A stretch of DNA of 64,000 nucleotides from Myxococcales bacterium. GTDB taxonomy: Bacteria > Myxococcota_A > Polyangia > Polyangiales > JAFGIB01. Made by a program: the position numbers and the translations under genes. The stretch is taken from positions 1 to 64,000 of the forward strand of contig JAOUOP010000025.1 of assembly GCA_029880325.1 (NCBI GenBank). Reading direction: 5' to 3'. Positions 26,018-35,507 of this stretch are shown in pieces. The notes below the pieces were generated by a model. It was given only the letters and a program-made list of their open reading frames with translations. It was not told where the DNA came from and did no database searches. How positions within the stretch are numbered: position 1 is the stretch's first letter; every line of letters begins with the position of its first letter.

Positions 26018-27090
26018 AGGACTTGTTGCCTTCGCTCGCGCAAGCGCCGGAACACCTCGAGTTCCTTCCGGCATTGCGCAGGATCGAATGTGTTTACCGC
26101 AACAAGCCCCTATTGGGCCGCGGCGGGCGACCGTCGGAGGAGCCCGTACGCCTCGGGCAGGCCCCATCACTCGCCTTCGCGCCATCAAGCCTAAGTCGCT
26201 ACAGCCCTGCCAATGCGGTGCGTCCGGCGCGGCTCGAGGTGAGTTTTTTCGGAGTCTTCGGTCCCAACGGACCGTTGCCCTTGCACCTGACCGAACACGC
26301 GCACCAGCGCCTTCTCAACCACGGCGACGAGACCTTCGCGCGCTTCGCCGACATCTTCCATCACCGCCTGCTAACGGCCTTTTACAGGGCCTGGGCAGAC
26401 GCGCGTCCGACCATCAGTCGCGATCGACCGCAAGTCGATCGCTTTGCCATGCTGCTTTCGGCGCTGGTCGGCATCGGCATGCCGTCGCTGCGGGGCCGCG
26501 ATTCGATCCCCGATGACTTCAAGCTTTACTTCGCTGGCCGTTTTTCGGCGCTTTCGGGCAACGCTGAAGGGCTGCGAGGCAGCATCGCCGATCTCTTCGC
26601 CATGCCGACGCAGATCGAGCAGTTCGTCGGTGAATGGCTGAACGTTCCCGAACAGGACTGCTGGCGACTGGGTGCCCCCAAAAAGCGCGGTGCAAGGCGC
26701 ATGGGGCTGCTCGGGCACACCACACTGGTCGGCCGGCGTGTGTGGGAGCGGCAGCACAAGTTCCGGGTCGTGCTCGGGCCCCTGCGCCGCGACCAGTTCG
26801 ACACCATGTTGCCAAGCGGCCGCAATCTGTCGCGGCTTTCGACCCTGATTCGCAACTACAGCGGCGACCAGCTGCGCTGGGATCTACGGCTCGTCCTGAA
26901 ACAAGAGGCGGTTAAACCCGTCACGCTGGGTCGCTCCGGCCGCCTGGGCCGCACGAGCTTCCTGGTTCGCGATTTGAACCCCAGGCGCTGGGATGACGTA
27001 CTCGTCGACCCCGAACTACACGTCGTACCCGAGGCACCACAGGCCGGCTCCGAGTGGAGCATGGTTCCATCTCCCGCCCGCATTGCCTGA
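25981..27090 (+). CDS. tssG: T6SS baseplate protein TssG
   Basis: This 369-residue protein has TssG features: F-L-P-A-L-R-R-I-E near the start, the F-F-G-V-F-G-P-N-G-P-L-P segment (about 82-93) and a C-terminal L-R-W-D-L-R-L-V-L. It forms the wedge core with TssF and contacts TssK. It starts inside the 3' end of tssF (37-bp overlap), and clpV follows after 15 bp. Confidence 0.93.
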   Translation: MATDDRTAADRLKDLLPSLAQAPEHLEFLPALRRIECVYRNKPLLGRGGRPSEEPVRLGQAPSLAFAPSSLSRYSPANAVRPARLEVSFFGVFGPNGPLPLHLTEHAHQRLLNHGDETFARFADIFHHRLLTAFYRAWADARPTISRDRPQVDRFAMLLSALVGIGMPSLRGRDSIPDDFKLYFAGRFSALSGNAEGLRGSIADLFAMPTQIEQFVGEWLNVPEQDCWRLGAPKKRGARRMGLLGHTTLVGRRVWERQHKFRVVLGPLRRDQFDTMLPSGRNLSRLSTLIRNYSGDQLRWDLRLVLKQEAVKPVTLGRSGRLGRTSFLVRDLNPRRWDDVLVDPELHVVPEAPQAGSEWSMVPSPARIA

Positions 27091-27105
27091 CACCGGAGTC
27101 TACAA

Positions 27106-29838
27106 ATGTCCGAAATCAGCCGCGTCGACCTCTTCGGCAAACTCAACACCTTGGGCTACAAGGCCATCGAGAGTGCCACCGTCTTTTGCAAGATGCGTGG
27201 CAATCCCTACGTAGAACTCGAGCACTGGCTGCACCAGATTCTGCAGGTGCCCGACTCCGATCTCCATCACATCATTCGCGAATACGACCTGGAACCCTCG
27301 CGCCTGGCGCGCGATATCATCGAGGCCCTCGATCGACTTCCCCGCGGCTCGACCTCCATCTCGGACCTTTCCGGTCATATCGAAGATGCTGTCGAACGCG
27401 GCTGGGTCTACGGCACCTTGATGTTCGGAGAGGGACAGGTTCGAACCGGCCACCTCGTCGTGGGCATGTTCAAGACACCAAGCCTGCGCCATCTGCTGCC
27501 GGGCCTTTCCAAGGAGTTCAACAAGGTCAAGATCGGGGACCTCACTGAGCGCTTCTCGTCCATCGTCGGCGGCTCAGCCGAAAACGCCCTGACCGCCCGC
27601 GACGGGTCGGGCGTCGGTGGAGGTGCGGCACCGGGTGAGGCCAGCGGCGCCATGGCTCCGGCGCAGATGGGCAAGCAAGAGGCGCTCTTGCGTTTCTCGG
27701 TGGACCTGACGGAGAAGGCACGCAAGGGAGAGATCGACCCCATCGTCGGGCGCGACGACGAGATGCGCCAAATCGTCGACATTCTTATGCGTCGACGCCA
27801 GAACAACCCCATCCTGACCGGCGAAGCGGGCGTCGGAAAGACCGCCGTCGTGGAGGGTTTTGCACTGCGCATCTCGGCCGGTGATGTGCCACCATCGCTC
27901 AAGGATGTCGTCTTGCGGTCGCTGGACATTGGCTTGCTCCAGGCTGGCGCGAGCATGAAGGGCGAGTTTGAAAACCGACTAAGGCAAGTCATCGAAGAAG
28001 TTCAAAACTCGCCCAAGCCCGTGATCCTCTTCATCGACGAGGCCCATACGCTGATCGGCGCCGGAGGCGCGGCCGGTACCGGCGACGCCGCCAACCTGCT
28101 CAAGCCGGCGCTGGCCCGCGGCACGCTGCGAACCATCGCTGCGACCACCTGGGCCGAATACAAGAAGCACATCGAAAAGGATCCGGCGCTGACCCGGCGC
28201 TTCCAGGTGATTCAGGTGCCAGAGCCGACCGAGGCCAAAGCTTTGCTGATGATGCGCGGCATGGCTTCGACGCTCGAGGAGCACCATCGTGTGCAGGTCC
28301 TCGATGAGGCGTTGGAAGCCGCGGTGCGCCTCTCCCACCGCTACATTCCGGCCCGCCAACTTCCAGACAAGTCCGTCAGTCTGCTCGATACCGCCTGTGC
28401 CCGCGTTGCCATCAGTCAGCACGCCACACCCGCGCACGTCGAGGACAGTCGCCGTCGCATGGAAGCTCTGCGCACAGAGCTCGAGATTGTGGGTCGCGAA
28501 AGGACCATCGGCCTCGACACCGCGGTGCGCGAAGCCCAGATTCAGGGCGACCTCGACCAGGAAGAAGAGCGGCTCCAACTACTCGAGAAGCGCTGGCAGT
28601 CGGAAAAGGCGCTCGTCGATCGCATCCTCGCAATTCGTGCGGAGCTGCGCGGCTCCGACAAAAAGGTGGAGGGCACCGCGAGCGAGTTAGAGGCGGAGAC
28701 GCAAGAGGCGTCAGCGCCGCAAGCCTCGTACGGAACTGACCCGGCACAACGCCAGGCGCTGCTTGCCGAAATGAAGGGGCTACTCGAAGAGCTGCAAACG
28801 CTACAGGGCGACGCGCCATTGATCCTGCCCACGGTCGACACCCAGGCTGTTGCTTCAGTCGTGGGCGACTGGACCGGAGTTCCGGTCGGTCGCATGGTCA
28901 AGGACGAAGTCGAAACGGTCCTACACCTGGCCGACTCCCTCGGCAAGCGCATCATTGGCCAGGACCACGCTCTGGAAATGGTGGCCCGGCGCATCCAGAC
29001 CTCGCGCGCTGCCCTCGAAAATCCGAACAAGCCCATCGGAGTCTTCATGCTGGCCGGCCCCTCCGGCGTCGGCAAGACCGAGACCGCGCTGTCACTGGCC
29101 GAGGCCCTCTACGGAGGCGAGCAAAACCTGATCACGATCAACATGAGCGAGTTTCAGGAAGCACATACCGTTTCCACCCTCAAGGGCGCGCCTCCGGGTT
29201 ACGTGGGCTATGGCGAGGGAGGCATTCTCACCGAGGCGGTACGGCGCCGCCCCTACAGCGTGGTGCTGCTCGACGAAGTCGAAAAGGCGCACCCGGACGT
29301 GCACGAGATCTTTTTCCAGGTCTTCGACAAGGGCTGGATGGAGGATGGCGAGGGGCGCGAGATCGACTTCCGCAACACGCTGATCCTTCTCACCTCGAAT
29401 GTGGGCAGCGATTTGATCATGAAGATGTGCGGCGATCCGGAGCTTATCCCGGAGCCGGACGCCATCGCCAAGGCGCTTCGGGAACCGCTGCTCAAGGTCT
29501 TTCCCGCGGCGCTTCTCGGGCGCATCGTGACCGTGCCCTACTACCCACTCAACGATGCCATGGTCGAGACCATCGTCCGACTGCAGCTCGAGCGCATCAA
29601 GCAGCGGGTCGAGGATAACCATGGCGTGCCCTTCCGCTACGGCGACGACGTTGTGAGCCTGGTGGCCAGCCGCTGCAATGAAGTGGAGAGCGGCGCCCGC
29701 ATGATCGACGCACTGCTGACCAACACCCTGTTGCCAACGATCAGCCGCGAGTTTCTCTCGCGAATGCTGGAAGGCAGCGGTGTTCAGGGCGTCGAAGTCG
29801 GAGTGGCCGACGGGGAGTTCAACTACGGCTTTGAGTGA
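27106..29838 (+). CDS. clpV: T6SS sheath-recycling AAA+ ATPase ClpV (TssH)
   Basis: This 910-residue Hsp100 ATPase has a Clp N-domain (about 1-150), a first AAA+ module with Walker A GEAGVGKT (about 240) and Walker B F-I-D-E-A-H, a coiled middle domain (about 445-560) and a second AAA+ module with Walker A GPSGVGKT (about 655) and L-L-D-E-V-E-K-A. Both ATPase sites look intact. It unfolds contracted TssB/TssC sheath for reuse. It is the last intact gene of the T6SS run; the next gene, vgrG, is broken. Confidence 0.95.
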   Translation: MSEISRVDLFGKLNTLGYKAIESATVFCKMRGNPYVELEHWLHQILQVPDSDLHHIIREYDLEPSRLARDIIEALDRLPRGSTSISDLSGHIEDAVERGWVYGTLMFGEGQVRTGHLVVGMFKTPSLRHLLPGLSKEFNKVKIGDLTERFSSIVGGSAENALTARDGSGVGGGAAPGEASGAMAPAQMGKQEALLRFSVDLTEKARKGEIDPIVGRDDEMRQIVDILMRRRQNNPILTGEAGVGKTAVVEGFALRISAGDVPPSLKDVVLRSLDIGLLQAGASMKGEFENRLRQVIEEVQNSPKPVILFIDEAHTLIGAGGAAGTGDAANLLKPALARGTLRTIAATTWAEYKKHIEKDPALTRRFQVIQVPEPTEAKALLMMRGMASTLEEHHRVQVLDEALEAAVRLSHRYIPARQLPDKSVSLLDTACARVAISQHATPAHVEDSRRRMEALRTELEIVGRERTIGLDTAVREAQIQGDLDQEEERLQLLEKRWQSEKALVDRILAIRAELRGSDKKVEGTASELEAETQEASAPQASYGTDPAQRQALLAEMKGLLEELQTLQGDAPLILPTVDTQAVASVVGDWTGVPVGRMVKDEVETVLHLADSLGKRIIGQDHALEMVARRIQTSRAALENPNKPIGVFMLAGPSGVGKTETALSLAEALYGGEQNLITINMSEFQEAHTVSTLKGAPPGYVGYGEGGILTEAVRRRPYSVVLLDEVEKAHPDVHEIFFQVFDKGWMEDGEGREIDFRNTLILLTSNVGSDLIMKMCGDPELIPEPDAIAKALREPLLKVFPAALLGRIVTVPYYPLNDAMVETIVRLQLERIKQRVEDNHGVPFRYGDDVVSLVASRCNEVESGARMIDALLTNTLLPTISREFLSRMLEGSGVQGVEVGVADGEFNYGFE

Positions 29839-29839
29839 A

Positions 29840-30470
29840 ATGTTTCAAACTCAGTTGTCCTGGGCGAAGACGCCCCTTGCTCCACAGAACTTCGAGTATG
29901 CGCGGCTTTCAGGGCCGGGGGTCGCTGGGAGCAGGCTTTGACTTCGAGGTGAACTTCGTCCGCCCCGATGTAACCGTCGATTTCTACGATCTGCTGGGCC
30001 AGACCATGAGTCTTCACGTATCCCTTTCGGGGAGCGATGCGCGCACGTTCCACGGTTACGCCACGCGTATCGCACAGCTCGGTTCCGACGGGCGCAAATT
30101 TCGCTATCGGGTGAGTATGCGATCGTGGCTGTGGTTGATGACGCAGACCACCAACTGCCGCATCTTCCAGGAGATGACGCCCCCCCGAGGTGATCAAGAA
30201 GGTCTTCCGCGACCTTGGCTTCACCGACTTCGACGACCCCCTGAGCAGCAGCTACCGGACCTGGCAATATCTCGTCCAGTACCGCGAAAGCGACTTCAAT
30301 TTCGTCAATCGCCTGATGCAACAGGAGGGCATCTACTACTACTTCATTCACGAGGACAACAAGCGCACCCTGATCCTGACCGACTCCTACAGCGGCAACC
30401 TTCCCGCCAAGGGCTACGAAACGGTTCCTTTCCTTCCGCCGGACCCGAGTAGCGAGGGCGATCGGGACGA
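29840..30470 (+). pseudogene. vgrG: vgrG 5' fragment with two frameshifts
   Basis: The ATG at 29840 lies just after the clpV stop and opens a VgrG-like sequence (F-E-Y-A-R-L-S-G). The frame then shifts near 29910-29925 into G-A-G-F-D-F-E-V-N-F and V-D-F-Y-D-L-L-G-Q. It shifts again at a run of seven C near 30179-30185 into V-I-K-K-V-F-R-D-L-G-F and F-V-N-R-L-M-Q-Q-E-G-I-Y-Y-Y-F. These three pieces joined give the N-terminal gp27-like domain of VgrG, about 210 residues. The gp5-like spike and any effector part are gone; VgrG sequence stops near 30470 where a transposase remnant begins. It cannot make a working spike. Confidence 0.85.
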
Positions 30471-31192
30471 TCCCGCAAGAGCGGAAAGTTCAGTTGGTCG
30501 GCGACACTGAATATGCCTGCCAGGCGCTGGTCAGGGGGCTGCCCGAGCGCATCGTATTTGTCGGCCCGATGGCCATGGATGCGGCCTTGTTTGCTCCGGT
30601 CGACCCCAGCAACAAAAAACGCGGACGAGGCCGGCCCCCCAAGAAGGGCGCACGGCTGCCTTCCCCTCAGCAACTACGCGATGATGACTCCGTGCCGTGG
30701 GAACGGCGCACGCTCACGCTCTACGGCAAACCTGTCGATGTAGAGACCAAGACGCAGCGGGGGCTGTGGTACCACGTAGCCGGCACATCCGAGGTGCGGG
30801 TCATCGTCACCCGCGACCCCAAGGGGCGCATCCAAGATCGAGCCTATTTTGCCACGGACGCCGCGATGAGTGTCGCCGAACTGGCCCAGACCTTCTCCTA
30901 CTGCTGGAGCCAGGAGGAGATGCACCACCACGTCAAGCATCATCTCGGGCTGCAGCAACCGCACAACGGGTGGTGGCACAGGCGCGCCGGTCGACGCCGG
31001 GATACGACCAAGCCCGGGCCGCAGCCCCATCGGTCGCGCGGTGAGTTGGCCGTCAAGCGCACGGTACCTTTCATCCTGACCATGTATACCCTCATCGTGC
31101 TCTGGTACCTGGACCACGATACGGCCGAGCAAGACGTCGAACGAGTGCGCCGGCGAGCCCCTTGGAACCGACGCAAGAAGCACCCGTCGTGA
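30470..31192 (+). mobile_element. 3' remnant of a DDE transposase (IS701/IS4-like)
   Basis: In one frame from about 30470 the sequence reads as the C-terminal part of a DDE transposase: L-V-G-D-T-E-Y-A with a probable catalytic Asp, R-G-R-G-R-P-P-K-K-G-A-R-L, G-L-W-Y-H-V-A-G, F-S-Y-C-W-S-Q-E-E-M-H-H-H-V-K-H-H-L-G and a final basic tail. The N-terminal half is missing. The best-known relatives are IS701/IS4-type elements, but family assignment from sequence alone is tentative. No terminal inverted repeat was found. The first possible start codon is TTG 30494. It directly replaces the 3' part of vgrG. Confidence 0.75.
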
Positions 31193-31350
31193 GTTCCTAG
31201 ATTTCGGTGGTCGGCGACAGCGCCACGCCTACCCAAAGCGCTGGAAGGAAACGGCTGCGGCTTTGCCGACCAACGGGCACATCAATCGCGTCGAACCTGA
31301 TATGATCGGAGCGACTCCCGCCCCCCCTCCGACGGGAGAAGAACCATCAC

Positions 31351-33189
31351 GTGGATCCCCTGGTAGGACAGCTCATCGATGAGCGTTACCGCATCGGCGA
31401 GCAACTCGGCGAAGGCGGCATGGGCAGGGTCTACGTCGCCCAGCACTTGAAGTTGAACAAGCGCGTTGCGTTCAAGGTCGTGCGCGCCGAGTACGCGGGC
31501 AACCGGGATCTGGCCGTGCGCTTTGCGCGCGAGGCCATGGCCACCTCGGCCGTCGATCATCCCAACGTGGTTAGCGCGATCGACTACGGAACCCTACCCG
31601 ACCGCGGCGCCTACCTGGTGATGCAATACGTCGAGGGCGTCAGTCTATCGGGGCTACTCGAACGCCACGGCAACATTCCCTGGGCCCGCGCAGCTGAGAT
31701 CGGAGCGCAAATAGCCGACGCGCTGGCCGCCGCTCACGGACATGGCATCGTCCATCGCGACCTCAAACCCGACAACGTCATCATTCAAACCCAGGATGAC
31801 GGTCGCGACCTGGTAAAGATCCTCGACTTTGGCATCGCCAGACTGGTGCGCAGCGGCTCGATGCGTCCGTCGGGACGAAGCCGGGCATCGGGCCGCGAAC
31901 CGGAGGTCACGCAGGCCGGGATGGTGATCGGTACGCCCGGCTACATGGCCCCCGAACAGGCGACCGGGGGCAACGCCAGCTTCTCGACCGATCTCTACGC
32001 ACTGGGAGTGGTGCTCTGGGAGATCATTGTCGGGCGTCATCCCTTCGAAGCCCAGGACCTGCGGCAGGTGATCAGACGCCAACTCACCGAGGAGCTGCCC
32101 TCGGTTCAGGAGGCGACCTCGGATTTCACGATTCCGGAGGAAATCGACATTCTGCTCACGCGCTTGTGCGCGGTCGAAGAGCAAGGTCGCCCCAAGGATG
32201 CCGGCAGCGTGCGCGATCTTCTGCGGCGCGTGGCCACACGCGCGGTGGCCAACGCCCCACCCAGTCAGACCGAACTCGAATTGTTGGGCAAGGGGGGAGA
32301 CGCGGCCCCCAGCGGCGCGGGCGACCCGACGCCCACGCGACCGGAGCCAACGGGTCGTTCTCCCCTGAAGCCACCGGGTCGCGCAGGTAAGCATGCTGCC
32401 GCAGAGGCCCAGGGGGCTAATGCCAAGCCGTGGGCGTTGGTGGCACTCGGCGTCGTCGCCGCCCTGGTTTCCGGAGCGCTGCTCGTGCTCTTTGGCCAAC
32501 TCGAAGTCAAGCCGCAAGGCGGACTCGACAACACCGTCAACACTTTGGTTCATCCCCCGGACACGGCGGCTGCTGGGGGGCGATCCGCGGAGGCTGTGCA
32601 AGCGCCCAGTGAGCCCGCTGCTGCAGCCGATCGGGGACAAACCGAGCAAGCCCAAGCCCTCGCCCTCGCTGGACCAGACGCCGCCGCGGGCCTCGACGGA
32701 CCGACGCAGGCCAAGCCTTCCGATGCCGGTCCGGATGCCGATTCGCCCGGCGGCCATCCCAGCTATGTCGAAGTGCTGCGCAACAGCTCCGAGCACGCTG
32801 CGCGCACCGCCGCGGCCGGCGCGCTGTTGGCCCTTGAAGAGGCGGCCAGCGACGCTGCCTCTCGTGCAGAGGCTGAAGCCACAGCCGAGCAAAACCCGGC
32901 TGACGTGAAAGGCTCCAACCCCGAGCGCGCGCCCCGCACGCCCCAGTTCGCACTTCTTCTGGCGCACCTGCAGCTGGCGGCAAAGTGCGAGGCAGCGCGA
33001 CAACCGCTGCAAGCGCTGATCGAGCTCGGCGGTCACCACGTCGCCAGCGCCCTCGAGCAGGTCGCACTCTATCCCGAGGCGGTTTGCGGCCCGAACCCAC
33101 ATGCCGATTGCGCGCGCTGCCTACTCGAGCAGATCCAACCCGAACTGCCGAGACTTCGCACCCTCGGTGGCGCCCGGGCCGGACCTTGA
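31351..33189 (+). CDS. membrane Ser/Thr protein kinase
   Basis: This 612-residue Hanks-type kinase has glycine loop GEGGMGRV (20-27), K42 in A-F-K, HRDLKPDN (135-142), DFG (159-161) and M-A-P-E-Q. The kinase domain ends near 300. A Pro-rich linker, one transmembrane helix (about 360-382) and a low-complexity Ala-rich region follow. The last about 85 residues contain a Cys-bearing helical segment (A-A-K-C-E-A-A-R-Q, D-C-A-R-C-L-L). GTG 31351 has a GGGAGAAG site 9 nt upstream. It is separated from the T6SS genes by the transposase remnant, so a T6SS role is possible but not shown. Confidence 0.85.
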   Translation: MDPLVGQLIDERYRIGEQLGEGGMGRVYVAQHLKLNKRVAFKVVRAEYAGNRDLAVRFAREAMATSAVDHPNVVSAIDYGTLPDRGAYLVMQYVEGVSLSGLLERHGNIPWARAAEIGAQIADALAAAHGHGIVHRDLKPDNVIIQTQDDGRDLVKILDFGIARLVRSGSMRPSGRSRASGREPEVTQAGMVIGTPGYMAPEQATGGNASFSTDLYALGVVLWEIIVGRHPFEAQDLRQVIRRQLTEELPSVQEATSDFTIPEEIDILLTRLCAVEEQGRPKDAGSVRDLLRRVATRAVANAPPSQTELELLGKGGDAAPSGAGDPTPTRPEPTGRSPLKPPGRAGKHAAAEAQGANAKPWALVALGVVAALVSGALLVLFGQLEVKPQGGLDNTVNTLVHPPDTAAAGGRSAEAVQAPSEPAAAADRGQTEQAQALALAGPDAAAGLDGPTQAKPSDAGPDADSPGGHPSYVEVLRNSSEHAARTAAAGALLALEEAASDAASRAEAEATAEQNPADVKGSNPERAPRTPQFALLLAHLQLAAKCEAARQPLQALIELGGHHVASALEQVALYPEAVCGPNPHADCARCLLEQIQPELPRLRTLGGARAGP

Positions 33190-33252
33190 AAAGGCAGCGC
33201 CGACTCGAATCGGACCCCAAGGGCCCGATCGCGAGCGGGAGGGCGGCGATGG

Positions 33253-33792
33253 TTACAACTGCAGTCGAACGAAGACCAGGCCGCCCCGCCGCGGCTCCAC
33301 CACGGCGCCGAGCCCCAGCTGCGCACGCGGCGCCGCATCCTGAAACGACGCTTCCGACAGCGTCCACGCGATCGGGGTCGGCGCCGCTGCGAACGCAAGC
33401 GGAAAGAGGTCGTAGAGCACCACATGCTCTTCATACAGGTCGCCCGGGCCACACGGATTGTCGTCGTGCGAAGCGCTCAGCGCCATCGCCGCCATCCAGC
33501 CACCGAGGCCCGTGAGCAGCGATACCCCCAGGGTCGGCAGCAGGGGGAAGCGACCGCTGTCATCGAGCGCAAAGGCCGTCACCGGCGCACCGATCGCCAT
33601 CACCGCCGCCGACGCAAGATAGACCGCGCCAGCGGTCTCCATGGAGACGTCGTCGCGCACTTCGGGCGGCGTCTCCCCGGGTCCGAGGGGCCCGCACGCA
33701 CGGGCCGGAGACGTCCAGGACACCTGGAGCACGGTGCAGAGCACGACCACCGCTGCGCCGATCTTACCGGGTCGAAGTAGCCATTCTTGCAT
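33253..33792 (-). CDS. small exported or membrane protein of unknown function
   Basis: This 179-residue protein starts at 33792 with a basic N-terminus and hydrophobic signal (K-I-G-A-A-V-V-V-L-C-T-V-L), ending near A-R-A-C-G-P. Two further hydrophobic segments (about 55-75 and 83-102) suggest membrane insertion. A short acidic Cys-containing loop and a C-terminal strand region follow. I do not recognise a family. A longer frame to 34056 is Arg/Pro-rich and lacks support. It converges with the kinase gene, leaving 63 bp. Confidence 0.55.
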   Translation of the reverse strand: MQEWLLRPGKIGAAVVVLCTVLQVSWTSPARACGPLGPGETPPEVRDDVSMETAGAVYLASAAVMAIGAPVTAFALDDSGRFPLLPTLGVSLLTGLGGWMAAMALSASHDDNPCGPGDLYEEHVVLYDLFPLAFAAAPTPIAWTLSEASFQDAAPRAQLGLGAVVEPRRGGLVFVRLQL

Positions 33793-34133
33793 AGGCGCAG
33801 TATTGCGCGGGTGCACCAGCGGCGCCAGCGGCGCCGCTGGCGCACCCGCCCCCATCGACGCAGCCGCACTGGGCGCGGCATCACGACGCACGCGGGCGGG
33901 CCGGCGCACCAACCATGACCTGCGGATGGCAGCGGACACAGGGCGCAGGCCGCGGTCGAAACACGCAGTCATCCCCTTGGTTGCGGAGCGGCAGTCCGGC
34001 GGCACGACCGCATCGCATCGCGGCAGGGGTTCACGGCACCGCATGGGCGACCACACCGCCCTGGACCTCGGGCTTCGTTAAGTCACTGTCGCCGCGCTCC
34101 TCCGGACGGCGCCCACGGGAGCCCTGCAGGTGA
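33793..34133. other. intergenic stretch, no gene seen
   Basis: About 340 bp separate the small exported protein gene from the broken acyltransferase. Frames here give only Arg/Ala-rich translations. It may include the lost 5' end of the acyltransferase gene, but I see no recognisable remnant. Confidence 0.4.
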
Positions 34134-35258
34134 GATAACAGAGGCGAGGTCGACGGGCTCAGGGCGATCGCCGTGCTGCCGGTGGTCATGCGCCTGGTCC
34201 ACGTGGACGAGCCCCCAGCGTCGGAATTTCTGCTGGGCGGCGCGGTCTCCCTGCTTTTGGCCTATCTGAGCTTTCGCTATGTGGAGCGCCCTTTTCGCCT
34301 TCCCGCGCGCTATTCGCGCAAGCAGGTCTTCGCCGCTGCGGCGCTGATGCTCGCGCTGTGTTTGGGGCTCGGCATGCTCGGTCACATGCGCCGCGGCTTC
34401 CCGGAGCGCTTCGACTCCACCGACTACAGCGCCTCCATGCGAAGTAGCCCGAAGCGTGAGGCCTGCCACGCTCACCCCGAAAAGCGCCTTTTGCCCGCCG
34501 ACAGCTGTCGCTACTTCACATCCAACACCACCTGGGCGGTGCTCGGCGATAGCCACGTCGTCGAGATCGCCCACGCGCTGGCGCAGCGGCTGAAACCCGC
34601 GGGCGAGGGCATCGTGCACATGACCTTTTCTGGCTGCGCCCCCGCCCTGACCTTCACCGCGCGCCGCACAGGATGCACCGAATGGATGCGCTCGGCGGTC
34701 GCGACGCTCGAGCGCGAACCATCCATCGGCAATGTATGGCTCGGGTTCCGCTACTCGAACTTCCTCTACGGACAGGTCGAACGCGTCTATCCCGAGTTGC
34801 CGTCGGCGCATCCGCGTCGACGTATGGTCGTCGGCGCGGAGGTCAGTCGGGCGCGAGCCTCGGAACTCTACTTTCAGGGCTTGTCGCAGCTGGTCGAACG
34901 CCTGCTGGCGGCCGGCAAGAGAGTGGTCGTGATGTATCCGATCCCCGAGCTACCGGTAGACCTGCGCAAGCTCATCGTACCGGTCAACATCTTCGGGACG
35001 CGCAGTCGACTCGATCTGGAACGCACGCTGCCGGCCGACTACTACCGGCGCCGCAATGGGTTCATCCTGCGCAAGTTGGACTCGCTGCCCTACTCGGAGC
35101 GGCTCGTCGCGGTGCGTCCCTTCGACGCCCTGTGCGCGGCCGGCTTCTGCCCCGCGGTCCACGGCGGCGAGGCGCTCTACTTCGACGGCCATCATGTGAG
35201 CCTCGCCGGGGCACGGCCGATCGTCGCGGCGCTGCCACCGCCGGCCGGTACCCAATAG
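34134..35258 (+). pseudogene. OafA-type acyltransferase/SGNH protein with large internal deletion
   Basis: In one frame the sequence reads R-G-E-V-D-G-L-R-A-I-A-V-L-P-V-V, the N-terminal signature of acyltransferase-3 (OafA) proteins. It then jumps directly, near 34190-34200, to the last transmembrane segment (L-L-L-A-Y-L-S-F-R-Y-V-E-R-P-F-R) and a linker helix. The roughly 300 residues between, with the catalytic His and about eight membrane helices, are missing. A TGA (34131-34133) stands just upstream, so the true start is lost too. The C-terminal SGNH esterase-like domain is complete (V-L-G-D-S-H block I; D-G-H-H-V-S-L-A-G block V). Intact relatives O-acetylate cell-surface polysaccharides. 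The first usable start is GTG 34173. Confidence 0.75.
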
Positions 35259-35342
35259 CCCGCCACGTGCCGTGCAGCCCGATCCCCCGCAGCCACGCCT
35301 CCGACCACCCGTCACCCCCCCCAACATTGCTGGAAAAAACAG

Positions 35343-35357
35343 TGCCAATTGTTGGCA
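35343..35357. promoter_or_regulatory. inverted repeat in the AT-rich leader of the esterase gene
   Basis: TGCCAA (35343-35348) and TTGGCA (35352-35357) flank TTG. It lies in an unusually AT-rich patch (about 35330-35385) upstream of the esterase-like lipoprotein gene. TTGGCA may double as a -35 box, but no good -10 is spaced correctly. A possible operator. Confidence 0.35.
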
Positions 35358-35507
35358 AATTCTTTAAACGGCATGGTTATTTAACGGGAAGCAGTCGCGG
35401 GGCCCATGCGCATGAGTCTGCGCGTTCGGCTTCTGCTAGGGTACCGGTGTGGTCGAGTGAGCGTCTGTGTGTGGGCAGGCGAGGAGCAGAAAGGTGGAGG
35501 TGTCAAC

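Noticed and set aside
30496..31219. GGTCGGCGACA at 30496-30506 and 31209-31219, looking like ends of the transposon remnant
   Set aside because: The same 11-mer is also at 1882-1892, the first copy lies inside the transposase reading frame, and the copies are direct rather than inverted, so they are probably chance.
33253..34056. longer form of the small exported protein starting at 34056
   Set aside because: The extra 88 residues are Arg/Pro/Ala-rich and place the signal peptide internally.
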